NCBI GenBank assembly: GCA_016125455.1
Contig: WGLS01000013.1
Location: 1-64,000, forward strand
Source of the DNA: Alphaproteobacteria bacterium
GTDB taxonomy: Bacteria; Pseudomonadota; Alphaproteobacteria; Caulobacterales; Parvularculaceae
Length of the DNA stretch: 64,000 bases
Reading direction: 5' to 3'
The translations under genes and the position numbers were made by a program. The notes under the pieces are model-generated. The model did no database searches. It worked only from the letters and a program-made list of their open reading frames with translations, and had not been told where the DNA came from. Positions 44,191 to 53,477 of this stretch are shown here, one piece after another (within the stretch, counting starts at the first letter, position 1; each line of letters begins with the position of its first letter).

Positions 44191-44762
44191 ACGACGGCCC
44201 TCAGGAGACGTTTCTCGGCGCAGGAGAAAACGTCCTCCACATTATCGACGAGGATGACGTCGGACAGTAGTTCGCGATCAGCAAATCCTTCGCCGACTAT
44301 ATGATCGAACAACTGTTTCAGCGGCGCCCAATAGCCTTCGATGTTCAAAAGAATGATCGGCTTGCGGTGCAATTGCAGGCGCGCCCATGAAACCGTCTCG
44401 ACAACCTCTTCGAGCGTGCCGATGCCGCCAGGCAACGTAACGATCGCGTCGGCCGCCTCGAACATTTTCATCTTGCGTTCGTGCATGGTTTCGACAACGT
44501 CGTGATCCACTCCGTCGAGGATCCCTTCAAGTTCAACGAGAAAGTTCGGAATGACGCCGTACACTGCGCCGCCGGCGTCACGTGCGGCGCCGGCAGCGGC
44601 CCCCATGAGCCCGAGGCGGCCGCCGCCATAGACAATGCGCCAGTCGCGTTCGGCGGCCATCCGGCCCAGGGTTTCCGCGGCTGCCTTGTGGTGCGGATTG
44701 AGGCCGAATTTCGAGCCGCAATAGACGCAAAGAGACCGTTTGAATGTTCGCATTTTTGACAT
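44187..44762 (-). CDS. LOG family (TIGR00730) phosphoribohydrolase
   Basis: The protein has 191 residues. The family signature PGGIGTLEEVVE is present (about residue 118), along with VYCGSKFGLNP near the N-terminus and IVYGGGRLGLMGA. LOG proteins cut N6-substituted AMP-type nucleotides to a free base and ribose-5-phosphate; in bacteria the natural substrate may be AMP or a cytokinin nucleotide. The stop overlaps the end of gltX by four bases (tail to tail). It is divergent from the LysM gene. Confidence 0.92.
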   Translation of the reverse strand: MSKMRTFKRSLCVYCGSKFGLNPHHKAAAETLGRMAAERDWRIVYGGGRLGLMGAAAGAARDAGGAVYGVIPNFLVELEGILDGVDHDVVETMHERKMKMFEAADAIVTLPGGIGTLEEVVETVSWARLQLHRKPIILLNIEGYWAPLKQLFDHIVGEGFADRELLSDVILVDNVEDVFSCAEKRLLRAVV

Positions 44763-44966
44763 TCTACCAGATTATCGCATCGGCGATATGGATAGGGTTA
44801 ACGGCACCCAAAACGAATGGACGAAACCGCCGGTTCGCGTAAAGCGCGAAGATGCGTGCGGCCGCTGACGTTTGCCGCTAAGATGTCCGGGGTTGATCCT
44901 TGGGGGCGGCCGCCGCCGGCGTTTTCAGATTGGCAGGCGGCGGCGTTGAAATCTGGAGGGCGCGCG

Positions 44967-45950
44967 ATGCGGGTCATCATCATCTTCATCCTATTGGTGG
45001 CGCTCGGCGTCATCGGCTGGAAAATCGCCGAACGGTATGGCGTTGCGCCGCCAATCGAGGAAATCGTCGCGCCACAGGCGGACAGGCCCATCCCGTCGTC
45101 AGAGCCGGAACAGGAAGCGCCTGGCGCGCGGCTCCCGAGCTTTGACATTGTTCGAATTGACCGGTCGGGTGACGCCGTGATCGCTGGCCGCGCAGCGCCG
45201 CGCTCGAAGGTGACCGTCGACGCCAACGGCAAGCCACTTGCGACAGAAGAGGCGGCGACTGACGGCAATTGGGCGATTGTCACGGAAACGCCGCTCGAAG
45301 CGGGGACGGTCGAACTTACCCTCGAAATGACGACGGTCGATGGCCTCACTGTGAGATCGGACGAAACAGTCGTTGTTTATGTGCCCGAGCGCGCCGGCGA
45401 CCGTCCGCTGATCCTGCGAACAACGCCGGGCGGCGCGACCGAAATCCTGCAGGATCCGCGGGACGCCGCACCTGGCCTTGGGCCACTCACGATCGAGTCG
45501 ATCGACTATGATGATAGCGGCAGCGTAATCTTCGCCGGCCGCGCTGTGCCCGAACGGATTGTCGTCCTATCGACGGATCGGGGCCGGATCGGACGGACGA
45601 CCTCGAATGGATCGGGGCGCTGGACGCTGACGTCGACCTCGATACCCCCTGGACAGTACACTCTGCGGATCACCCAGCTCGACGCCGAAGGGAAGCCCGC
45701 CTACGTCATCGAAATTCCTTTTGAACGCGTTGCGCCAGGCGATGTCGACATTCGCGAAGGTCGGGTCGTCGTTCAGCCGGGAAACAGCCTTTGGCGCATT
45801 GCGCGACGCGTTTATGGCTCCGGCTTTCAGTATACGGTCATTTACGAGGCGAATGTTGGCCAGATACGCGATCCTGATCTCATCTACCCCGGGCAGATAT
45901 TCAATCTGCCTGAAGAGAGCGTCGACGACGCCGAGGATGACGAAGGCTGA
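44967..45950 (+). CDS. LysM-domain membrane-anchored protein with Ig-like repeats
   Basis: The protein has 327 residues. An N-terminal helix (about 2-20) anchors it. Two beta-rich, Ig-like repeats follow: SGDAVIAGRAAPRSKVTVDANG and SGSVIFAGRAVPERIVVLSTD are clear paralogous halves. The last part (about 265-312) is a LysM domain (VVQPGNSLWRIARRVYGSG and LIYPGQIFNLP), which binds peptidoglycan. It probably sits in the periplasm at the cell wall. GGAGGG precedes the ATG. The final tail is acidic. Confidence 0.88.
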   Translation: MRVIIIFILLVALGVIGWKIAERYGVAPPIEEIVAPQADRPIPSSEPEQEAPGARLPSFDIVRIDRSGDAVIAGRAAPRSKVTVDANGKPLATEEAATDGNWAIVTETPLEAGTVELTLEMTTVDGLTVRSDETVVVYVPERAGDRPLILRTTPGGATEILQDPRDAAPGLGPLTIESIDYDDSGSVIFAGRAVPERIVVLSTDRGRIGRTTSNGSGRWTLTSTSIPPGQYTLRITQLDAEGKPAYVIEIPFERVAPGDVDIREGRVVVQPGNSLWRIARRVYGSGFQYTVIYEANVGQIRDPDLIYPGQIFNLPEESVDDAEDDEG

Positions 45951-45973
45951 ACCGACTCCGTGTCACGCGCGCC

Positions 45974-48900
45974 CTATTCGGCGGCGCGAGCCGAAGTGGT
46001 AGCATCAGCCTGAAAGGCGTCGGCGCGGCGCTCGTCGCCGCCGCTCCCGACGAGGCGTTTCTTAATGACCGTGGGCGCTGCTAGAAGCACCGGCGTGAGA
46101 ACCAGAGTCAGGACCGTTGAGAAGGCAAGGCCGTAGACGACCGCCGACGACAGGAGGACCCACCAATCCGACGTGGTCGAGCCGCGCGAAATTACGCCTG
46201 CAGCGAAGTCGACATTCAACTCAAACACCATCGGCAGGAGTCCGAGGATCGTTGTTGTCGTGGTCAACATGACCGGGCGCAGTCGCTGCGTTGCGGTTCG
46301 AATGACGGCTACTTCGACCGACAGTCCGCGCCCCCTTAGGTACTGGAAGGTATCTATCAGGACGATGTTGTTGTTCACGACAATGCCTGCAAGCGCGACA
46401 ATGCCGACGCCGGTCATGATTATCGAAAGATACTGTCCCGACAGCGCCACTCCGAGAAGTACGCCGAATACGGAAAAGATGACGGCCGTCAAGGTCAGGG
46501 CCGAATGATAGAAGTTATTGAATTCAAGCAGAAGGATCATCGCGATCATGAACAGTGAGGCGACCATCGCGGCTTCGAAAAAAGCAGCCGCTGCTGCCGT
46601 TTCTTCGTCAGCGCCCTTTAGCGTCGCCGATACGCCCGGTCCAAGGTCCGTTTCGGCCAGCCAAGCCTTCATTTCGTTGATCGCCTGATCCTGGCTCACT
46701 TCCCTGCCTTCAAACAGGGTGTTCGCATTGGCCTTGACGTCGATTACGCGTTTGCCGTCGCGCCGGACAATGCGATCCACTTGCGGCTCCGCCGTGCGCT
46801 GAACGAAATTCGTAATGGGAACGGAGCCGTTCGGGGTTTGCACGCGCACTGCGTCAAGCGCGAAAATGTTGCGGTTTTTTTCAGGGTAGCGCACGCGGAC
46901 GTCAATTTCGTCGTCGGCGTCGTCGGGGCGGACGCGGTCGACGAGCAGCCCATCGGTCACGAGTTGAAGCATGGCGCCGGCCTGCTGCACTGACAGGCCG
47001 TACTGGCCAGCAAGCGCGCGATCCATTTCAATTGACCACTCAATGCCAGGCAGAGGCAGGGAATCCTCGTTGTCCATATAGACTGGCGTTTCAACGCCAT
47101 TAATTGGCAAGGTCGCCGTCTCGACATGTTCGCGAACGCGTTTGGCGGCGGCGACCATGCGGTCGAAACTTGTCGCAGAGATCTCTACCTGAACGTCCTT
47201 GCCGATTGGCGGTCCGCCTTCACGCTGGCGCACCTCGACCAACGCGCCAGGCACGTCGGCCACCAGCTTCCGGAACTCCTCGACCAATACGCGCGAATGT
47301 TGGCGTTCGGAGTAGTTCAGCAGATCGATCCCGACCTGACCGATCGCTTCGGCCGGTATGTCGGTTGATCGGCCAAACGTCGGTCCGGTTTGTAGGTACA
47401 GGCTCTCAATCGCCGGATGCCCTTCGACCCTTGCGGCGACTTCCTCGACAAGCTCGATCTTCTGCTGGGCTGACATGTTGCCCCGCGCGAGAACAATCAG
47501 GAGAACTTCTTCGTTGTCGCTGCGGATGAAGTACTCAACATCAGGGCTGGCGATCCTGAAACTCAAAATGCACAGGCCGAGCACTACTGTCGCCGCCGTC
47601 ATGACAAGGATCGGGCGTTGCACAAGGCTAGCCATCAGGCGCGCGTAGCGGCCGAGCAGGTTGTCGAGGGTTGTCGGGTCGACCTCTTCGATATCAAGCG
47701 AGGTCGCGCCGTCGGTCTTGCCCTTAACCTTGAGGGCGTCTTTCGCCCATCTCGGCAGGCCGAATACCGACCCAAGCACCGGCAAAAATATAAGAGCGAC
47801 AACCAGCGATGCCGTCAGAACAAAGATCAGCGTCAGCGGCAGGAACTTCATGAACTCGCCAGTCACGTCCTGCCAAAAAAGAAAGGGAAAAAAAGCCGCC
47901 AGGGTCGTCGCCGTTGACGTGATCACCGGCCAGAACATCCGTTTCGACGCTTCTGCGTAGGCAGTGGTCCGGTCGGCGCCTTCGGCCATGCGCCTGTCAG
48001 CGAACTCAATAATGACGATCGCGCCATCGACAAGCATTCCGACGGCGAGCACGAGGCCGAACATGACCATCATGTTCAGTGTATAGCCAAACAACGACAA
48101 CAGCAGAAAGCCAATGAGGAACGATGTCGGGATCGCAATGCCGACCATCACCGCGGACCGCAGGCCGAGCGCCGCCACAATGACGATCATGACAAGGAGG
48201 ACCGCCGTCATCACGGAAGATGTCAGGCCTTCGAGATTATCCTTCACCATGACGCTTCGATCGCCAAGGAAAGCGTAGTGAACGGTAACCGGCCAGGTTT
48301 CGGCATCGGCCTCGACAAGCAGTTTCGCCTGTTCGATCGTCTCGACGATATTGAAGCCGGCGCGTTTGGTGATTTCGATGCCGATCGCTGGCTCGCCGTT
48401 GAAGATCGCGTAGCCTGTGCGATCAACGAACGTGCGACGGACCTCGCCAAGATCGCCGATCGTAACAACGTCTTCGCCGTTCGAGCGAACAGGAACCGAC
48501 ATCAGGTCTTCGGCGGTCTTGATCAGTCCCGGCACCTTGATCGCAAAGCTGGAGTCGTCGAGGTCCACCGACCCCGCCGTGATCAGACGGTTGTTGGAAG
48601 TTATGGCGTTTGCGACTTCAAGTTCATTTAATCCATAGCTCTCGAGCGTTTCGGGATCGATAATAGCTTCAATAAGTTCGTCGCGCGCGCCAGTCAGGCG
48701 GGCTTCGAGGACGCCCCCGATCGTTTCGAGCCGGTCCTTAAGGCGTTGCGCCGTGCGATACAGCGCGCGCTCCGGCGCATCGCCAGACAGGATGATGGTC
48801 AGTATCGGGAACTGGTTCTGGGTGTTGAATTCAGTGACCGTCGGTTCTTCGGCGTCATCGGGATATTCCGCCTTCGCCCGATCGACGGCTTCGCGCACGT

Positions 48901-49222
48901 CGAGAACGGCCTGATCGACGTCTATCGTGGTCTTGAACTCGACAATGATTTGCGCCGCGCCGTCGTAGGCGATGGAATCGATCTGCTCAACGCCTTCCAC
49001 GTTCTGCAGTTCCAGCTCCGTTGGCCGCACAAGGAGGCGTTCGCCATCTTCGGGCGATATGCCTGGCAACGGCGCCGTGACGAGAACGAACGGGGCCGGA
49101 ATGTCGGGCTCCGCCTCGCGCGGGATGCTTTTGTAGGCGGACAGTCCGAGCAGGATGAGCACGACCATCGCGGTCAGGACGACCCTGACGCGCGAGAATG
49201 CGGCGTCAATCAGGGCGTTCAT
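45974..49222 (-). CDS. RND efflux transporter permease
   Basis: The protein has 1082 residues, the AcrB size, with twelve membrane helices and two large periplasmic loops. SFLIGFLLLSLFGYTLNMMV, VDGAIVIIEFADRRMAEG and TATTLAAFFPFLF are in the fourth to sixth helices. In AcrB the fourth helix holds two Asp residues (DD); here the second is Gly (VDGA). The Lys of helix ten in AcrB is replaced in VNNNIVLIDTF by Asn. The family exports drugs or other small molecules. Its start overlaps the adaptor's stop by four bases. No outer-membrane TolC gene is next to it. Confidence 0.92.
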   Translation of the reverse strand: MNALIDAAFSRVRVVLTAMVVLILLGLSAYKSIPREAEPDIPAPFVLVTAPLPGISPEDGERLLVRPTELELQNVEGVEQIDSIAYDGAAQIIVEFKTTIDVDQAVLDVREAVDRAKAEYPDDAEEPTVTEFNTQNQFPILTIILSGDAPERALYRTAQRLKDRLETIGGVLEARLTGARDELIEAIIDPETLESYGLNELEVANAITSNNRLITAGSVDLDDSSFAIKVPGLIKTAEDLMSVPVRSNGEDVVTIGDLGEVRRTFVDRTGYAIFNGEPAIGIEITKRAGFNIVETIEQAKLLVEADAETWPVTVHYAFLGDRSVMVKDNLEGLTSSVMTAVLLVMIVIVAALGLRSAVMVGIAIPTSFLIGFLLLSLFGYTLNMMVMFGLVLAVGMLVDGAIVIIEFADRRMAEGADRTTAYAEASKRMFWPVITSTATTLAAFFPFLFWQDVTGEFMKFLPLTLIFVLTASLVVALIFLPVLGSVFGLPRWAKDALKVKGKTDGATSLDIEEVDPTTLDNLLGRYARLMASLVQRPILVMTAATVVLGLCILSFRIASPDVEYFIRSDNEEVLLIVLARGNMSAQQKIELVEEVAARVEGHPAIESLYLQTGPTFGRSTDIPAEAIGQVGIDLLNYSERQHSRVLVEEFRKLVADVPGALVEVRQREGGPPIGKDVQVEISATSFDRMVAAAKRVREHVETATLPINGVETPVYMDNEDSLPLPGIEWSIEMDRALAGQYGLSVQQAGAMLQLVTDGLLVDRVRPDDADDEIDVRVRYPEKNRNIFALDAVRVQTPNGSVPITNFVQRTAEPQVDRIVRRDGKRVIDVKANANTLFEGREVSQDQAINEMKAWLAETDLGPGVSATLKGADEETAAAAAFFEAAMVASLFMIAMILLLEFNNFYHSALTLTAVIFSVFGVLLGVALSGQYLSIIMTGVGIVALAGIVVNNNIVLIDTFQYLRGRGLSVEVAVIRTATQRLRPVMLTTTTTILGLLPMVFELNVDFAAGVISRGSTTSDWWVLLSSAVVYGLAFSTVLTLVLTPVLLAAPTVIKKRLVGSGGDERRADAFQADATTSARAAE

Positions 49223-50325
49223 CCGGCGCTCCTTGCGAATTCATCCGCCGCGGCGGCGGGGCGAGGCGCCACTTTCACCTTCTGGCCGGCTCGAACGAAA
49301 TCCTGTCCACGGAGGATAACAGTCGGCGCGCCATCGAGTCCGTCGACCCAGACACCCTCAGGACCGTCGCCAAGCAGGTTCACCGGCGTGAAGGCTACGG
49401 ATTGATCGCTCATCACGGTCCGCACGCCGATTCGCCCTTCATCATCGAGGGTCAGCGCGGACCGCGGCAACAGATGAGCCGCGCCCGACGTGGCATAGAC
49501 TTCGAAGTCAGCCGTCACGCCGTCGCGCACCGCGCCTTCTTCATTGGAAACTTCCAATTCAACATCAAATGTACGGGTGGCCGGATCGGCGGCGGCGGCA
49601 ACAAACCGAACCTTGCCTTCCACCGTCTCGCCAGTAGCGAGACGCGCCACGCCTCGGTCGCCGACTTTCAGTTTGGCGACGTCTTTCTCTGAAATGCCGC
49701 CAACAATAAGGACCGGTGACTGTTGAATGACGACGCCGCATGGGTCGCCAACGCGGAGAAAGTCGCCGACTTCGGCAAGGCGCTCGTTGAAGGCGCCATC
49801 GAACGGCGCGGTTATGTCGATGCGATCGAGGTCGAGTTCGGCGCGTTCCACCGATGCGTTGGCCAGATCGAGCGCGGCGCGCAAGGCGGCGACGGAGGTG
49901 TCCGATCTGAAGCCTTCGTCGGCTAGTTTGGAGGCGGCGTCGAAGTCGAGACGCGCCCGCTTCTGAGCGGCGCGGGCTTCGGCAAGCGCCGCTTGTCGCG
50001 CGTCGACCCGCAACCGACAAAGCACGTCGCCTTCCTTGACTACATCCCCTTCAACAGCGGGCGTCTCGGCGACGACGCCATTGGTCTCCGCTTTGACGCT
50101 GACCGTCCGGATCGCCTTTGTGCGGCCGCGCAGCCGGACCACGTCGCGCCACTCCTGGGCTTCGATCGGTTCCGCAACTACGGTGAAGACATCCGAGATC
50201 GTTTCAGCTTTGCCTTCGGGGGCGTTTTGATCGCCAAACACGCCCCTCACCAGAAAGTACAGGAACACCACGCCCGCTATGGTCAGGGCGGCAGTGACCG
50301 ATGAACTCAGCTTAAGAGGCGACAT
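49219..50325 (-). CDS. RND periplasmic adaptor (membrane fusion protein)
   Basis: The protein has 368 residues. A membrane anchor (about 10-28) is followed by the lipoyl and hairpin pattern: VVRLRGRTKAIRTVSVKAETNGVV, the coiled coil (about 105-165, AEARAAQKRARLDFDAASKLA), then IDITAPFDGAF and the beta-barrel. It links the RND permease to an outer-membrane channel. The start at MSPLKL has GGGATA upstream; the frame could extend to 50388. Upstream, a TATACT box lies at 50400-50405 (minus strand) with TTGAAA 20 bases before it, a spacing longer than usual. It is the first gene of the pump operon. Confidence 0.9.
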   Translation of the reverse strand: MSPLKLSSSVTAALTIAGVVFLYFLVRGVFGDQNAPEGKAETISDVFTVVAEPIEAQEWRDVVRLRGRTKAIRTVSVKAETNGVVAETPAVEGDVVKEGDVLCRLRVDARQAALAEARAAQKRARLDFDAASKLADEGFRSDTSVAALRAALDLANASVERAELDLDRIDITAPFDGAFNERLAEVGDFLRVGDPCGVVIQQSPVLIVGGISEKDVAKLKVGDRGVARLATGETVEGKVRFVAAAADPATRTFDVELEVSNEEGAVRDGVTADFEVYATSGAAHLLPRSALTLDDEGRIGVRTVMSDQSVAFTPVNLLGDGPEGVWVDGLDGAPTVILRGQDFVRAGQKVKVAPRPAAAADEFARSAG

Positions 50326-50504
50326 CGTTGTTTTATCCCGATCTATCTCGGCGCTCGCCGCCGGTCTGCCGGCGCGCTGGCGCGACAAGTAAACCAGCTA
50401 GTATACCTCGGACATTAATACGCTTTTTCAATGTCGGTTCGACCACCACGGCTCGACATGAATCACATTCAGGCACTATGTAGCCGGAATGTCGCGAGGC
50501 GGGC

Positions 50505-51308
50505 CTAATAGTAGGCGTTGGCCGCGGTTATGTCGGGCGCCTTGTTCAGGACGGTTCCGATGACATTAACGTCCTTCAGGAGCCGCCGGGCTTCGGTCAG
50601 GTCCCTGGCCCGGGTGTGGCCGCTTGCGGCAACGATCAGGGCGCAATCGACTTTCGGCAGAAATGCAATGGCGTCATCGCACCCTAGAATTGGCGAAATG
50701 TCGAAGATAACCGCCCGGGAGCCGTAATCTTCGACCGCGGTGCGGATCATCTCGTCAGCTTTCGCTGTTGTAAGATGTTCGGCCCCTCGGCGCGTGACGC
50801 GCTCGTTCGCAACCAGCAGCGTATTTGCCAGGTCGATCTTGACCGACACCTCCGGCAACGTGCGCGTTCCCTCGAAGTAATCAAGGCTCGAAGGAGGATC
50901 CTGGATGCCGAGATATCGGGCAACGCTCGGACGATAGAAGTCGAGGTCGATCAGCGTTGAACGCGAGCCTGCCTTCGATCCGATCGCGATCGCAAGATTG
51001 ATGGCCGTCACGGTTTTGCCCGCCCCTGACGTTGCAGAAACGACCGCGAGCGTTCGCCACCCATTACGTTCCATTGCCTGCAGGGTGCGGGTCCGCAGCA
51101 CGCGATAGGCGTTCAGCGCAGGATCCTGCTCATTGGCGATGATCCTGTGTCTGCCAATGGCGGAACGGTCGCAAGTAATTTCGCGGAATGCGGGAAGGCT
51201 TGTTGAACCGCTCGCCGGACGGGGCGAAGCGGCGCCAGCGTCCGTGCGCGGCGCCGGCGCCTCGCGGGATTCCTTCTTGCGACTGACGGCTTCCTGGATA
51301 CGGTCCAT
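50505..51308 (-). CDS. CpsD/CapB-type tyrosine autokinase, XrtA-associated
   Basis: The protein has 267 residues. The N-terminal 60 are Ser/Ala/Arg-rich. The BY-kinase ATPase core has the Walker A SATSGAGKTVTAINLA (about 93), Walker A' STLIDLDFYRPSVAR and Walker B SRAVIFDISP. The C-terminus has only two tyrosines, in NAYY, instead of the long Tyr cluster. It would switch exopolysaccharide synthesis with the Wzz-like protein upstream. It follows that gene by 56 bases on the same strand. The XrtA link is inferred from the neighbours. Confidence 0.88.
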   Translation of the reverse strand: MDRIQEAVSRKKESREAPAPRTDAGAASPRPASGSTSLPAFREITCDRSAIGRHRIIANEQDPALNAYRVLRTRTLQAMERNGWRTLAVVSATSGAGKTVTAINLAIAIGSKAGSRSTLIDLDFYRPSVARYLGIQDPPSSLDYFEGTRTLPEVSVKIDLANTLLVANERVTRRGAEHLTTAKADEMIRTAVEDYGSRAVIFDISPILGCDDAIAFLPKVDCALIVAASGHTRARDLTEARRLLKDVNVIGTVLNKAPDITAANAYY

Positions 51309-51364
51309 GGGTTCTTCTTAGACTCGTTCGCGAGACAAACCGTTAACTCCGACGCGCGGCTGGT

Positions 51365-52990
51365 TCAGGCCGCGGCCGGACTGCGCTTGCCTTGGCTTGT
51401 CGGCACGAACGACGTCAAGAGAAAACGCCGTTCGCCTTCGGCCGGAATATAGGGGATGACGGCAATCGGCTGTTCGTCGGTTATCGTCGCAAGATGGGAC
51501 TTCCCGCGCAACGTGCCGCCGATGATTTCCGCTGCGCCAGCGCAGGCGCCTCCTGCGCCAAACGCCACAAAAACCGCGAGGATCGAGAGCTTCAACCGAT
51601 CGGGCGACGACGGCGTTTCCGGCGGCACGGCCGGTTCGAGGATCGAGAATTTCTCAGCCTTCTGGCCATCCTCGAGGTTTTCGGCCGTAATCGCCTGTTG
51701 CCGCTTGCCCTGGGTCAACTGGTATTGCTTTTCAAGGTTGGCCTGATCGCGCACCAAAACGCCCAGCCCGCGAGCCACGTCAGGCGTCCGTGCGATCTGG
51801 TCTTGCAGAGTTTCGATTTCGTCCTGCAGTTCGGCGATCTCGGCGATTGTCGATTCATAGCGACTGGCGATGATCTCAAGCCGGCTCTGCATTTGCGCAA
51901 CGACAAAATCACCCGATCCAGATGACGCCTCCTTGATCAACTGCTGGCCGAGCTCCTGCCGAAACCTGATAGCCTTCGTTCGCAATTCGGCGACAAGGTC
52001 GACGTCTTCCGCGGCTAGCGCCGCGGCAATCTTTGCGTCCTGTTCCTCAAGCGCCGCTCGCAGTTCCACAATCTTCGCGCTCGGTCCCGCCTGCCGTTCG
52101 AGTGCGGCGATCTGGGTCCTGATCGCGGCGACATCCGGGTGCGCTTCGGTCTTTTCGGCTCGAAGCGTCGCCAGTTGAGACTTCAGCTTGGCGAGTTCCT
52201 GCGCCGGGCCGGTCGGGCCAAGGTTTGAGCCAGAAATATAACTCGACAGCTGGGACTCAAGCGCGCGGCGCTCCTCGTCGAGCAGCGCCAATTGATCTTC
52301 CGCGTCGGAAAGCTCCTGGGTCTTTCGGTCAAGGGTGCGCGTGCGAAGATCGAGGTGTTCCGGCAGGGCGTCCGAATTCGCCTCGCGAAATGCCGAAATC
52401 CGGGTCTCGAGTTCGTCAACAGCCGCGCGCATGCGGCGCGCCTCCTGATCGAAAAACTCGGTCGTGTCGGAAGCGCCTTCTTTACGGGTCCTGACGTCTT
52501 CGGTCAGGAACAGCGTCATGAATTCGTTCGCGACGAGGTATGCCTTCTGCGGGGAACGATCCGAATAAAAGATTTCAAAAGCGATCGTCCCGTCCTGCTG
52601 CCTGTAGCGATTGCCTGGGTTGACCGAGATCAGGCGGACGCCGAGATGGGCGCGCATGTCGGCGACTTTTTCAGAGCCCGACATGTCTGGCCGGTCGTCA
52701 TAAAGCTTGTACTTTGCGGCGACGCTGAGCAGCCGTTCGCGGGTCATTACCCGTTGCCTGATCACCTGGATGCGCTCCTGCGCATACGAATTTATCGTCG
52801 AAGGCACAAACTCCTCAGGAATCTGCTGGGATTCGACCAGGATCGTTCCTTGCGCCATGTATTGCGGCGGCAGAAGCATGACCGCGATCAGGCCGATCGG
52901 TGTCAATACGATTACCGGGATGAGAAAGAACAGGATCCTGCGTCTGATGATGATCAGGATGTCTTCGAGCTGAAACTCGTCACTGTTCAT
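51365..52990 (-). CDS. Wzz/GumC-type exopolysaccharide chain-length protein
   Basis: The protein has 541 residues. MNSDEFQLEDILIIIRRRIL is followed by the first helix (about 19-40). A periplasmic coiled coil (about 170-420, including ELQDEIETLQDQIARTP) follows, and then the second helix (about 480-505: LKLSILAVFVAFGAGGACAG). The C-terminal cytoplasmic tail is short. It belongs to the polysaccharide co-polymerases that set chain length and dock with a BY-kinase. The ATG at 52990 has GGAGAG upstream; a start 30 bases earlier is less likely. The kinase gene follows on the same strand. Confidence 0.88.
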   Translation of the reverse strand: MNSDEFQLEDILIIIRRRILFFLIPVIVLTPIGLIAVMLLPPQYMAQGTILVESQQIPEEFVPSTINSYAQERIQVIRQRVMTRERLLSVAAKYKLYDDRPDMSGSEKVADMRAHLGVRLISVNPGNRYRQQDGTIAFEIFYSDRSPQKAYLVANEFMTLFLTEDVRTRKEGASDTTEFFDQEARRMRAAVDELETRISAFREANSDALPEHLDLRTRTLDRKTQELSDAEDQLALLDEERRALESQLSSYISGSNLGPTGPAQELAKLKSQLATLRAEKTEAHPDVAAIRTQIAALERQAGPSAKIVELRAALEEQDAKIAAALAAEDVDLVAELRTKAIRFRQELGQQLIKEASSGSGDFVVAQMQSRLEIIASRYESTIAEIAELQDEIETLQDQIARTPDVARGLGVLVRDQANLEKQYQLTQGKRQQAITAENLEDGQKAEKFSILEPAVPPETPSSPDRLKLSILAVFVAFGAGGACAGAAEIIGGTLRGKSHLATITDEQPIAVIPYIPAEGERRFLLTSFVPTSQGKRSPAAA

Positions 52991-53477
52991 TCTCGGCTCT
53001 CCGCCTTCCTTCATCGCCACGCCGGCTTTGCGGCCAACCTGTCGCCCGGCAGCCCGACCCGTCCCAGGGGAAGGGCCCGCGCCCTATTCGCCCGCGATGC
53101 GGCCTTCGTATGCGAGCATCGTACCATTCGGGCGAGGCGACGAACAATTGTTCTCGTTCAGCGGCCCGGACTCCCGACATCTATAACAGGAACGTGGCGA
53201 AATTACTGGCGGGATTGCCTTGCCCGTTGATTTCGGCGCGATTCTTCGAATCCGGGCCGCCATTATTCCGGGAGATGCAATTTCAAATCCTTCCTACGTC
53301 TTCAATTAAGGTTAATCTAGCGCGACGTTGATCGGGACAGCCTCGAGACGGCCGTTTGGCGCCGCCGTTTTCCGGCGCTGCCCGGCGACGCTCACGTCTG
53401 GCGCGAGTTTTGCTGCCGACAGGTCGCCGGGACCGGGAATTCAGCCCAGCCGGCAGCCAATGGGACGAGGGCATCAG
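52991..53477. other. Divergent promoter region of the exopolysaccharide locus
   Basis: This 487-base stretch separates the minus-strand wzz-kinase pair from the plus-strand genes. I see no convincing gene. The frame 53328-53477 continues upstream of the glycosyltransferase but lacks a proper start. Base composition is less GC-rich at 53270-53325 (TTCAATTAAGGTTAATCTAG), where promoters may lie. No sigma-54 -24/-12 pair with correct spacing was found, although such promoters drive some XrtA loci. Confidence 0.45.

Noticed and set aside
53195-53225. Possible sigma-54 promoter (TGGCGGGATTGCCTTGCC)
   Set aside because: The distance between the GG and GC elements does not fit the fixed 10-base spacing.
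53230-53260. TTCGAATCC resembling the T-loop of a tRNA
   Set aside because: No acceptor or anticodon stem could be formed around it.
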